A stretch of DNA of 29,570 nt from a virus, in the IMG/VR virus record IMGVR_UViG_3300020442_000445, positions 1 through 29,570 of that record; one strand, given 5' to 3'. Below the pieces are notes generated by a model. That model saw only the letters and a program-made list of their open reading frames with translations, searched no databases and was not told where the DNA came from. Below, piece after piece: positions 5,277 to 13,074 of this stretch; the stretch's first letter is position 1; each line of letters starts with the position of its first letter. Both the position numbers and the translations under genes were made by a program.

Positions 5277-6071
5277 ATGAAAGCTTTTGCTGACGTTGGT
5301 GGTGTATCTGCTACTGCAAATCCAATCGCTAATAGTTCAGGCTCAGTAACTAACCAGGCAATTCAGGTGTTACAAGGTCCATATATTACTAACACTTATG
5401 GAGGAGGTGTGCAGTGTCAAGGTAGCACACTAAACTTCACTCCATATGTTCAGTTTGCTGATTCAAGAAAGGATCCATGGGAAGATTTCTACATGGAACC
5501 ACAGTATGATATGACTGATTATACTGGTAGATCTACAAAGCAAACTGTTACTGTAAAGAACTATCCTTGGGAGACATGGTATGACAATCGTACTAAGGAT
5601 GATGGTAGTAGATGGTTTGAAGATGGAGAATCTATTGAGATTGAAATTGATGTAGATGGTCCCGATGGAAAACCAGACAATCCTGGTGATGTGGTCTGGC
5701 ATAAACCTGTAAGGACAGACATGAGAGCAAACCAATCATTTAACGTTGGTTTATCTGCTACTCTATCAATCCCAATGAATAGAAAGTTAGTAAAGCAATG
5801 TCATGAAGCAGCGGCAGCACAGATTGCTAATCAACAACAATTGACTGCTAATAAAAGATTAGATTTTGAACTTGCAAGACTTAAAAATTGTGGTGAGTTA
5901 TTAAAGGCTGGAATTATGTTCCACCCACGTAGTCCTTATTCATCAATATGTGCTGATGTAGTTGTAACAAATCCTGGTGGTACTATCAAACCACATACAC
6001 ATGATTTCCCTAAACCTACATTCAAAGACCCTTCACAATCTAACGACCCTTCAACTTCCGAGCAGCCTTAA
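5277..6071 (+). CDS. Putative exported protein; start unresolved
   Basis: 264 aa if started at the ATG at 5277 (MKAFADVGGVSATANPIANS). The frame stays open upstream to an ATG at 4923, which would overlap the previous gene by about 320 nt. The residues just before 5277 (KRNRYHKYVYAVIATVLGTN) look like the n- and h-regions of a signal peptide ending AFA, yet no ATG, GTG or TTG lies where it would begin. An ATT at 5241 overlaps the upstream stop as TAATT. The mature part has a Cys-containing GGGVQCQGSTLNFTPYV segment, an acidic Asp/Gly/Pro stretch and a helical AAAAQIANQQQ segment. It ends overlapping the convergent minus-strand gene by 32 nt. I recall similar proteins in other cyanophages, without known role. 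Confidence 0.75.
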   Translation: MKAFADVGGVSATANPIANSSGSVTNQAIQVLQGPYITNTYGGGVQCQGSTLNFTPYVQFADSRKDPWEDFYMEPQYDMTDYTGRSTKQTVTVKNYPWETWYDNRTKDDGSRWFEDGESIEIEIDVDGPDGKPDNPGDVVWHKPVRTDMRANQSFNVGLSATLSIPMNRKLVKQCHEAAAAQIANQQQLTANKRLDFELARLKNCGELLKAGIMFHPRSPYSSICADVVVTNPGGTIKPHTHDFPKPTFKDPSQSNDPSTSEQP

Positions 6072-6996
6072 TACCTTCATTCGCTTCCCTCTGCTTTATC
6101 TTTCTCTCGTTGAGAGATAAAGTGGGGGGTTTCTTTCCAAGTTTTTCTTTTATCTTCGCAATTGTTTTCTTGACAATAGGTTTGATTACTTTTAAAAGCA
6201 AGTCAGCAATTGGTTTTGCAAGTAGTGCTGACGTAGTTGCAACAGCAGCAATACCAGCAGTGGTTGTTACAACACCTATACTGGGAAGATACTCATCAAT
6301 GAATGGAACGTCTTCCCATTCTGTAATACAAGTTAATTTATCTACACTTAACTTATAACCTGTAACCCTCTCCTTACCGCTCTGTGATAAGTCTCCAATG
6401 CGTCTTGCATTAGGTGGAGGACATTCCACTTCACTAGCAGTTTTTATCGGTGTCTTAGGAGGTTCTGGAGTCTCTGTTTTAATTTCTGGTTCTGGTTTTT
6501 CAGTATTAAGACCTTCTGCTTCTTCCTCTTCAGTCGTAATTGTCTGCCATGTCAACTCTCTATAGTCATATTCAGGTGGTTCATAGTAAGGCATACCTGA
6601 ATCACACAGAACAACATTCTGTTTTGGATCGTCGTTTACTAGATTCTTATTTCTAGATGGATCTTTTTTAACATTCTCTTTGTGTACCTTGACACAACCA
6701 GGCATGTTAACAATTGGTGTGCCAGCTTCTACTGTTACTGGAACTTCTAATGGTATTGCTTGGGGTGGATCAGTAATCCAAGTACGTGTCTCTGGTATCT
6801 CACTATCTCTGATATTCTTGGTGTTTACATTAGCAATAGTATTGCTTCGCACAAAAGCACTTTGGTTGTTTATTGTACCAACCATCCTTATCCCATTAGG
6901 AGATACAACAATACCATTTACATTTGATCCATGAACCTGATTGATTCTTGGAGTCGTACTATTCACCTGAGGAATATCAAAGATAGGATCCATCAT
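6040..6996 (-). CDS. Hypothetical protein with hydrophobic C-terminal region
   Basis: 318 aa. The N-terminal 110 residues are Asn, Val and Ile rich (INQVHGSNVNGIVVSPNGIRMVGT), resembling beta-helical or fibre sequence. A central acidic, Pro-rich linker (TEEEEAEGLNTEKPEPEIK) follows. Residues about 240-265 are hydrophobic (VVTTTAGIAAVATTSALLAKPIADLLL), and the tail is very basic (KKTIAKIKEKLGKKP). The ATG at 6996 overlaps the upstream stop as ATGA. Its 3' end overlaps the plus-strand gene by 32 nt with no terminator between, so the two transcripts would be antisense at their ends. It is the last of four coupled genes downstream of the late promoter at 8024-8031. Possibly a membrane-associated or virion protein; unproven. 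Confidence 0.75.
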   Translation of the reverse strand: MMDPIFDIPQVNSTTPRINQVHGSNVNGIVVSPNGIRMVGTINNQSAFVRSNTIANVNTKNIRDSEIPETRTWITDPPQAIPLEVPVTVEAGTPIVNMPGCVKVHKENVKKDPSRNKNLVNDDPKQNVVLCDSGMPYYEPPEYDYRELTWQTITTEEEEAEGLNTEKPEPEIKTETPEPPKTPIKTASEVECPPPNARRIGDLSQSGKERVTGYKLSVDKLTCITEWEDVPFIDEYLPSIGVVTTTAGIAAVATTSALLAKPIADLLLKVIKPIVKKTIAKIKEKLGKKPPTLSLNERKIKQREANEGIKAARKLKGR

Positions 6997-7256
6997 TTTT
7001 GAGGAATTTGAGTGCGATAATTTAATGGTGGACGATCAGCAGGTCCAGTAACACCACCAGTTTTAGGTGGGAATGAATCTTTAAGTTGTAAATACAACTC
7101 TTCAGCAACTACCTGTCTAATCAATTCAATTCTTTCTGCTTCTCTTCTATCAGGACCACCCTGTTGCTGATCAATCACATGACCGCCACCAACAACCGCC
7201 CCCGTCCCTAGCACAGCGACTGCTGTGCCAGTGGAGGTAATTTTTTGCAGGTCCAT
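6993..7256 (-). CDS. Hypothetical protein with Gly/Val-rich N-terminal helix
   Basis: 87 aa. Residues 10-26 (GTAVAVLGTGAVVGGGH) are Gly/Ala/Val rich and could insert in a membrane. The middle (RREAERIELIRQVVAEELYLQL) is an amphipathic helix and the C-terminus is Pro rich. The ATG at 7256 overlaps the preceding stop as TGATG and its own stop overlaps the next gene as ATGA, so it is tightly coupled within the four-gene group 6040-8001. No family recognised. Confidence 0.7.
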   Translation of the reverse strand: MDLQKITSTGTAVAVLGTGAVVGGGHVIDQQQGGPDRREAERIELIRQVVAEELYLQLKDSFPPKTGGVTGPADRPPLNYRTQIPQK

Positions 7257-7561
7257 CAGAACGGTGATCCTGGAACAGGAAGTCCCATACTCTTACCACC
7301 AACAGATCCTGCTGCGGATCCTACAGAACCTCCTGTTGCAGGAAGATCAGAAGCACCTTCTGGAAGTTGTGGTACAGCACCGCCAAGACCACTAGGAATA
7401 CCAATGCTTTCCATTGCTGCTTCAATAGCAGCTTCCTTTACTTCTTCAATAATTGTCTGACGATTTACGTAGACATAAGATCCTGCTGCAATAACAGCAG
7501 CAAGTGTTACTCCTGATGCAACACTAATTGCATTAGCAACATCATTAAATTTAATTTTCAT
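7256..7561 (-). CDS. Hypothetical one-helix membrane protein
   Basis: 101 aa. Residues 11-32 (AISVASGVTLAAVIAAGSYVYV) form a likely membrane helix. An acidic helix follows (IIEEVKEAAIEAAMESIG) and then a Gly/Pro/Ser-rich tail. The ATG at 7561 is 2 nt after the stop of the upstream gene. With its neighbours it forms a set of small membrane-type proteins between the protease and the plus-strand exported genes. A lysis or virion role is conceivable; none can be assigned. Confidence 0.7.
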   Translation of the reverse strand: MKIKFNDVANAISVASGVTLAAVIAAGSYVYVNRQTIIEEVKEAAIEAAMESIGIPSGLGGAVPQLPEGASDLPATGGSVGSAAGSVGGKSMGLPVPGSPF

Positions 7562-7563
7562 AA

Positions 7564-8001
7564 TTATACCTTTGGTTGATTTTGTGTTGGAGCAATTACC
7601 ATGGGTGCTTGCTCAATACGAATGGTTTGTGCTGGAGCAGTATTAGCAGCTTTTTCAATTAGTCTTTCCAAATCTGCTTTACTAACTTGTCCTGCACCAT
7701 TCATTTTCATAGTACCATCGCCACTTTTTTTGGCTGTTTGAACCCCAAAAGTAGCTAAAACCCCAGTAAAGACACTGGCTATGAAAGTTGGATCAATTTT
7801 TTGTTGTGGTAGATTAGGAATCGTCACATAATTGAGAGTCAATATACCACCAGACCAAACTAAGATACCAAGTCTAACAAATGTAGACAAAATAGCAAGA
7901 TGCTCATCAGCATCATCAGCCATCTTGTCTTTTAATTTGCCAAATGGACCTTTCTTTTTAGGTTCGTCTTTCTTAATTTCTTCTTTTACTTCTTCAGGCA
8001 T
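7564..8001 (-). CDS. Hypothetical membrane protein, holin-like topology
   Basis: 145 aa. A very basic/acidic N-terminus (KEEIKKDEPKKKGPFGKLKDKM) is followed by two hydrophobic segments at about 40-62 (FVRLGILVWSGGILTLNYV) and 72-89 (FIASVFTGVLATFGVQTA) and a soluble tail with an amphipathic helix. Two close helices with a charged N-terminus are compatible with a holin, but no lysis partner was recognised nearby and many phage membrane proteins look the same. It is the first gene after the late promoter 8024-8031, with a palindrome in its leader and no clear ribosome-binding site before the ATG. Confidence 0.75.
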   Translation of the reverse strand: MPEEVKEEIKKDEPKKKGPFGKLKDKMADDADEHLAILSTFVRLGILVWSGGILTLNYVTIPNLPQQKIDPTFIASVFTGVLATFGVQTAKKSGDGTMKMNGAGQVSKADLERLIEKAANTAPAQTIRIEQAPMVIAPTQNQPKV

Positions 8002-8008
8002 GATGTAC

Positions 8009-8025
8009 TAGGTATGGCATACCTA
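8009..8025. repeat. 17-nt palindrome in a late leader
   Basis: TAGGTATGGCATACCTA has 8-bp arms around one base. It lies between the late promoter (8024-8031) and the start codon of the 145-aa gene at 8001, so it would be at or near the 5' end of that mRNA. It could be a protein-binding operator or a 5' hairpin. Confidence 0.5.
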
Positions 8026-8031
8026 TTTATG
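8024..8031 (-). promoter_or_regulatory. Late-type promoter CATAAATA
   Basis: Seven of eight matches to TATAAATA on the minus strand, overlapping the stop codon of the protease gene and about 22 nt before the ATG of the 145-aa gene. It would drive the four coupled genes 6040-8001. Confidence 0.55.
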
Positions 8032-10117
8032 CTACGATGATTTCACCATGCATACCATTGTGGTTTGAACATTGGTAGAAGTATGTGCCAGCAGTATTAG
8101 GTGTCCAAGATACAGTACCATTATAAGAACCTTGTCCACTAGCAGCAGGAGTATTTACTTGATTACCAGTACCAGTTCCTTGCACAGTCTTGATATAGAA
8201 TGGATGACTGGAGGATACATTAACAGTAAAGTTAATTGTATCACCTACAAGTAAATTAATAGTAGGTTGTTGGTTGTTACTATGTGATGCCTGACGATCT
8301 TGTCCAGTGAATGTATATTGTCCACCAGAATAACCAATAGTATAATTAAATGTCTTGCTAGTTAAATCCTGTGGTAACGCTCTATGGTATGAGTTTGTCC
8401 TAGGAAATAGTTGTACTTGTCCTCGTTCAATGACTTCTTTATTACGTCTCTTACCATGGAGACATTCTTTATACCATCCACCCATGTAACCTTGTACTGG
8501 TCTTGGGGGTTCAAGTCTGAGCTCAGGACAATCACCATCATAAAAGAGACCACCATTAGAACCTTTACATGTTGCATCAGAAAAATCACCACCAAAAACA
8601 TCAAAGGACATGTCATCTTTTTTTCCAAACTGCTGGATGTAAGCATACATATCACTCTGAGTAAATCTTGTTTTACCAGTTGCTATACATGCAGCTACAC
8701 CACAAACTTGTGGTGATGCCATGCTAGTTCCATTGATGTTATCGTAATAATTTGATCCACCGTATTTGGTATCATATGTACCAGTATTATTGTAAGTGGA
8801 AACAATAGAGTAACCTGGTGCCCATACATCAATCGCAGGTCCAAAGTTTGAGAAAGATGCTCTACGGAAATCATCATCATTATCAATAGCACCAACACAA
8901 ATTGCATTCTTTGCATTGCCAGGACTAGATCCTCTTTGATAATAAGAAATACCATTATACAATCCTTGGAATTTGATTGCATTATTCCAATCAACATACG
9001 ATGGGTCAGTTGGATCTGGTTTTGGCATATAGAAATCATTATTGCCAGCAGCAATGATGACTACAACTCCATCTTCAATAGCATCCTCAACATCTGCTGT
9101 GATAGCAGAGTAATTATAATTAAACATCCTCTTCCATTGAGAGATGCCAAAGTCATTTTCCAATCCAGACATTGACCAACCACTAGGATTTGGATTATTA
9201 GAATCGTAAGTTGTTCCTCTGTATGTTACATATTCAATACTACTAATTCCAATACCGTTATCAAATGTACCTATTAGATTAGTACTCCAACCATAACTAT
9301 GGTTCGTAACCGTAGGATTCTTAAAACCAGTTTGTAAATTAATTGGTTTGTGTGCATGAAATGCTCTAAGGTAATCAAAAATCAATAGTGCTGGAACTGC
9401 ACCAGAACCTAAAACTCTAAGACTATAAATGTTTGCTTCTGGAGCCCACCCATACCACTTACCAGCAACAGTTCCTGCCACGTGAGTGCCATGATAACTT
9501 GTATTGTTTGCGTTAGAAATATACTGAGTATATGGAGCACTAGGAATACTCTGACCATCATCATCTATACTACTAACATACTGGTTTAGTTCACCATACC
9601 AGTCATACATCTGAAACCTGTCTCTGTTATCAGATATTGCTTTCCAGTCTTCACAATCAAATGATACTGGATCATCACAGATGACTACATCAACATGTCT
9701 ACCATCACTAAAAATATCAACGTTATCAGTCACACTACCACTAGGCCAATTATATTTTCTTCGTTGACCATCGCTACCTGCTACATGTAACTTCCCCCAA
9801 TCTCTATCAGTTGCTTGGTAAGTACCAGACTTACGAAATTCTGTTCCATGTCCATGAGGTGCATAATTATATAAACCAACATCAACTCCATATGGAGTTA
9901 GTTCAAGATGAGGGATATCATCTGGAGTTAATTCAACTGCAAGAACTCTACCATCTTTTCTTAATTGTTCTGCCTGTTCATCAGACATGTAGTAATGTGT
10001 GTTCCTACTGATAGGACGTTTTGCAGATAGTTTAAAACCATCTGCTTCCATCTCAGTATAGAATTCTTCTAAGTCTTCTTTACGTTTTAGCGTGACAATA
10101 TAAACTTTATCTGCCAT
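8027..10117 (-). CDS. Subtilisin-like serine protease with C-terminal cupredoxin-like domain
   Basis: 696 aa. An N-terminal part (1-75) resembles an inhibitor-like prodomain. The S8 catalytic domain spans about 125-500: Asp148 (VDVVICDDP), His209 (YHGTHVAGTVAG), oxyanion Asn359 (IIAAGNN) and Ser465 (INGTSMASPQVCG). All triad residues are present, so an active enzyme is likely. Residues about 590-696 form a beta domain with cupredoxin-type ligands His638, Cys683, His686 and Met689 (YFYQCSNHNGMHG). No signal peptide is present. It stands next to two tail-fibre-like genes, so it is probably a virion protein that cleaves tail or host-surface proteins. AGAGG precedes the ATG at 10117, and the gene starts 2 nt after its neighbour's stop. 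Confidence 0.92.
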   Translation of the reverse strand: MADKVYIVTLKRKEDLEEFYTEMEADGFKLSAKRPISRNTHYYMSDEQAEQLRKDGRVLAVELTPDDIPHLELTPYGVDVGLYNYAPHGHGTEFRKSGTYQATDRDWGKLHVAGSDGQRRKYNWPSGSVTDNVDIFSDGRHVDVVICDDPVSFDCEDWKAISDNRDRFQMYDWYGELNQYVSSIDDDGQSIPSAPYTQYISNANNTSYHGTHVAGTVAGKWYGWAPEANIYSLRVLGSGAVPALLIFDYLRAFHAHKPINLQTGFKNPTVTNHSYGWSTNLIGTFDNGIGISSIEYVTYRGTTYDSNNPNPSGWSMSGLENDFGISQWKRMFNYNYSAITADVEDAIEDGVVVIIAAGNNDFYMPKPDPTDPSYVDWNNAIKFQGLYNGISYYQRGSSPGNAKNAICVGAIDNDDDFRRASFSNFGPAIDVWAPGYSIVSTYNNTGTYDTKYGGSNYYDNINGTSMASPQVCGVAACIATGKTRFTQSDMYAYIQQFGKKDDMSFDVFGGDFSDATCKGSNGGLFYDGDCPELRLEPPRPVQGYMGGWYKECLHGKRRNKEVIERGQVQLFPRTNSYHRALPQDLTSKTFNYTIGYSGGQYTFTGQDRQASHSNNQQPTINLLVGDTINFTVNVSSSHPFYIKTVQGTGTGNQVNTPAASGQGSYNGTVSWTPNTAGTYFYQCSNHNGMHGEIIVA

Positions 10118-10119
10118 TA

Positions 10120-11202
10120 TTAAACCTCTAGTTTAACAAACCATAGTGTTACTGTAACATCTTGTGTATTACCAGATTTATTAACTACCTTCACGTATGC
10201 ATCAGTGGTTGGTGATGGTAAATCATTATACCCTAAAGTGCCAGGAGTAATTCTTTGCTTAGATCCATCACTAGTAATAACTTCTGCGATAACACCTGAT
10301 CCTGGTAGTGGATCTGTGTTCTCACTTCTATTTGCATCATTAGTTCTACTAGTAGGGTCAGTATATAAAGTTACCCAAGCAGCAACAGATGTTTGAATTG
10401 CATGTAAAGCATATGTTTTAGCCGCTGTAATATCAAGGTCTGCTACCCCTCCATTCGCTAATTGATTTGCTGTTGCTCCTGCTGTTGTTCTAGCTTCAAG
10501 TCCACTAGAACTACTACCACTCTCATTAAGAACATGAATTGTTCCAGTCATAGCAGGGTGTGCTGTACACTGATAATACAAAGTCTGTGGTGCATCCATT
10601 GGCACCAAGAATGTTAATGTACTACCACCAGCAGCATCTTGATTCGTTACACCATCATTATATGCTGTTCCTCCACCTGCTTGAGCAGTAGTAGATTGAA
10701 TTCTAAATGGATGACCACCAGTATCATTCTTAAACTTATAGGTCTGTCCCCTCATCAAATAGATTGTAGGATCATTAGTAGGTGTTGGGAATCCATCGCC
10801 TGCAAAAATATAATCTGAACTACCATTTGCTGTTAGAGTCCACTCAATCTCTGGAGCAGCAGTTAATACACCAGTGTCATCATCTGCTGGATTCCAAGAA
10901 CTACCATTGTATTTTAAAACTTGACCAACACCTGCACTAGTAGTGTTTACATCTGTTAGACCACCAAGTGTGGTAACACCAGCAGAGGAAGACAGTTCTC
11001 CTTGTGCATTGATGGTTAGATTATTACCTACCTTGATACCACCTAATTGACTGGAAGAAGCAATAGGTAAAGTATAACCTAAGTTCAATCCTTGTGCCTT
11101 CCACGTGGTTCCATCCCACGTCCATGTAATACCTGCTGCGGTATGTGCAAACGAACCGTCTGTTGGTTGGTTGATTGTTGAAGGAAAATTAATATTGGCC
11201 AT
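10120..11202 (-). CDS. Tail-fibre-like structural protein with cupredoxin-like domain
   Basis: 360 aa. The N-terminus (INFPSTINQPTDGSFAHTAAGITWTWDGTTWKA) and the segments SSSQLGGIKVGNNLTINAQGELSSS and VTTLGGLTDVNTTSAGVGQVLKYNG are typical of phage fibre or adhesin proteins. Residues about 145-226 form a domain similar to the end of the neighbouring protease: YLMRGQTYKFKND...GHPFRI and LYYQCTAHPAMTGTIHV, with ligand candidates His164, Cys212, His215 and Met218. The C-terminus (240-360) looks like a beta-rich tail domain. It lies 7 nt downstream of the 605-aa fibre protein and 2 nt before the protease, so all three are one late transcript. Exact virion location is unknown. Confidence 0.85.
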   Translation of the reverse strand: MANINFPSTINQPTDGSFAHTAAGITWTWDGTTWKAQGLNLGYTLPIASSSQLGGIKVGNNLTINAQGELSSSAGVTTLGGLTDVNTTSAGVGQVLKYNGSSWNPADDDTGVLTAAPEIEWTLTANGSSDYIFAGDGFPTPTNDPTIYLMRGQTYKFKNDTGGHPFRIQSTTAQAGGGTAYNDGVTNQDAAGGSTLTFLVPMDAPQTLYYQCTAHPAMTGTIHVLNESGSSSSGLEARTTAGATANQLANGGVADLDITAAKTYALHAIQTSVAAWVTLYTDPTSRTNDANRSENTDPLPGSGVIAEVITSDGSKQRITPGTLGYNDLPSPTTDAYVKVVNKSGNTQDVTVTLWFVKLEV

Positions 11203-11209
11203 TTATAGT

Positions 11210-13027
11210 TTAACCTACTGCTACGGTTGCTTTCCAGACAGCACCAAAGTATATAGCTTTGATGGTGAAAGTGTTTGTTACGTTTGCTTCTGGGGTGCCA
11301 GTAATTTTTAGTTGTGTGGCATCTGTTCCATCAATGCTTAACGAATCAATATTACGTGGTGTACTACCCTGTGGTAGATAAATTGTGATTTCAACTACAG
11401 TACCATCAACTGCTTGTGCTCCCTTAATTTTTACTGGGAAATCTGCAAGAACGGATGTGCGTAAGAAAGAAACACCCTTAGTTAGATCGTACTCATCACC
11501 ATCATTTGATAGTGTTGGAATAATTGATCTACCAGGTTGTGTCTGGGGAGTAATCTCTTCCCAATCAGCATCAGTATATCCAGTTGCACCTTCTGCTGGA
11601 TACAGATCTTCAATTTTTGTCTTAGTATTATCTAATGATGTTAGATAATCAAGAGACTTTTGAAGAGTTACTTCAGCAAGAGTTGCTACTGTTGCATATG
11701 CCAAAAGACCTGCCTCATCACCACCAGCAGTGGTAATAGAAGCAGGAACTACATTCTTATTTCTTTTCTTGGTTTTGATAGTACCACTACTAGTATCAAT
11801 TTTATTATCATCACCCAACCATAATGAGTTGTCTGATAAGAATAAATGTCTGATCTTATACTCTGCATTTCCCAAGTCATAGTCTGCATTACTTGCAGGA
11901 ATGATATGACCTGTTAATTTAAGATAACTATTGCTGAAGGCATCAGTAACTGCTTCAAGTTCAACAGTTTGGTTACTTAACTTAGGAGCAAAACTTGGTG
12001 ATAGTGGTGGGTTAGCATCAACCCATTGTAGTGTAGCATCAGCATCTGAGTAATAAACTTTTAGTCTACCCTCATCTGACTTCCACCAAAGGTCTCCAAC
12101 AGCAGGACCACTGGGAGGAGTATCATCAATGGTAACAGTAGCACCACCGCCTCCTCCACCACCTGAGGAATTGATTGTAAATCCATTTGCAGTTACACTG
12201 CTAAATGTAATTCCAGTGCCACCAACGACAGAGATATCATCTTGAACACCGAAACTATCGGTCAACCTCAAGATAAGATTAGCACCATCAACAACAACCT
12301 GCTGAGAATAAGTGGTGTTAGTAAATGTTTTAATGTAACCTTCAGAAGCATGGTTGCCCCAACCATATGCAGTGTTCCAATTAGTACAAGAAGCATCACT
12401 AATAATATTGACACCCATGTCAATACTATTACCATTGGCATCAAGTTGTCCACCCAACTGGGGTGTAGTATCTTCAACTAATTGAAGTAAACCAGAAGAA
12501 CCAGTACCCTCTTTCCATCTCAGAGCAGTAGCATCCCACTGTAAGTAAATACCATCAGTGATTGTCTGTGGTAGATCTACATCAGAAAGGTCTTTTACCG
12601 TAGCAGGAATAGATGGTCTGCCAGTTAGATCAGAGTATGCACCAGAAAATAAGGAAGGTTTATTTAAAATTCTACTGACACCACTGGTTGCATTCCAATC
12701 AGAATTAACTTGCTGAGCTGGAATGAACGGTCTATTAATTAGATCGTTGTAATCTCCCGATGAAGCAACGGTAGATAAAGATGGTTTGTTGAGAATCTGA
12801 GCAATACCACTCGTAGCATTCCAATCCACCTGTACCTGTGCTGCTGGAATACTTGGAAAAGTTTCCCATGCAACAGAAGAACCAGTGGACTTTAAATACT
12901 GTCCACTGGTTCCAGATGAACCTGCTACCTGTAACGGTTTACCAGATGAAACATTGATACCATCCTTGGCTTCAACTGGTCCATTATCAGTGTAATTGGA
13001 TATTTGATTCGCCAGTAATTTTGACAT
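11210..13027 (-). CDS. Tail-fibre-like structural protein, 605 aa
   Basis: 605 aa. The N-terminus MSKLLANQISNYTDNGPVEAKDGINVSSGKPLQV is common in phage fibre proteins. Two tandem repeats of about 40 residues follow at 60-140 (QVDWNATSGIAQILNKPSL and NSDWNATSGVSRILNKPSL). A Gly run and a motif TPPSGPAVGDLWWKSDEGRLKVYY, frequent in cyanophage structural proteins, come in the middle. The C-terminal part has a helical stretch (TTAGGDEAGLLAYATVATLAEVTLQKSLDYL) and a beta-rich end. Probably a trimeric tail fibre or related adhesin. A perfect TATAAATA promoter lies about 40 nt before its ATG, and it heads the fibre-fibre-protease transcript. Confidence 0.88.
   Translation of the reverse strand: MSKLLANQISNYTDNGPVEAKDGINVSSGKPLQVAGSSGTSGQYLKSTGSSVAWETFPSIPAAQVQVDWNATSGIAQILNKPSLSTVASSGDYNDLINRPFIPAQQVNSDWNATSGVSRILNKPSLFSGAYSDLTGRPSIPATVKDLSDVDLPQTITDGIYLQWDATALRWKEGTGSSGLLQLVEDTTPQLGGQLDANGNSIDMGVNIISDASCTNWNTAYGWGNHASEGYIKTFTNTTYSQQVVVDGANLILRLTDSFGVQDDISVVGGTGITFSSVTANGFTINSSGGGGGGGATVTIDDTPPSGPAVGDLWWKSDEGRLKVYYSDADATLQWVDANPPLSPSFAPKLSNQTVELEAVTDAFSNSYLKLTGHIIPASNADYDLGNAEYKIRHLFLSDNSLWLGDDNKIDTSSGTIKTKKRNKNVVPASITTAGGDEAGLLAYATVATLAEVTLQKSLDYLTSLDNTKTKIEDLYPAEGATGYTDADWEEITPQTQPGRSIIPTLSNDGDEYDLTKGVSFLRTSVLADFPVKIKGAQAVDGTVVEITIYLPQGSTPRNIDSLSIDGTDATQLKITGTPEANVTNTFTIKAIYFGAVWKATVAVG
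12608..12850 (-). repeat. Two tandem ~40-residue repeats in the fibre gene
   Basis: Residues 60-101 and 102-140 of the 605-aa protein share the pattern IPA-x-QV-x2-DWNATSG(I/V)-x2-ILNKPSL...D(Y/L)-x-RP-x-IP. This is an imperfect tandem duplication in the fibre shaft region. Confidence 0.75.
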
Positions 13028-13064
13028 ACTTCTAGTCCTGAAGACACTTATTCTGAGCTAGAAG

Positions 13065-13072
13065 TATTTATA
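13065..13072 (-). promoter_or_regulatory. T4-type late promoter TATAAATA
   Basis: Perfect eight-base match on the minus strand in the spacer between the 141-aa gene and the 605-aa fibre gene, about 40 nt before the fibre ATG. It should drive the fibre-fibre-protease unit late in infection. Confidence 0.75.
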
Positions 13073-13074
13073 AA

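Noticed and set aside
7564-8001. Firm holin annotation for the 145-aa membrane protein
   Set aside because: Only the two-helix topology supports it; no endolysin or spanin was seen beside it.
8695-9054. 119-codon minus-strand frame inside the protease
   Set aside because: Met/Leu/Ile-rich out-of-frame reading of the catalytic domain.
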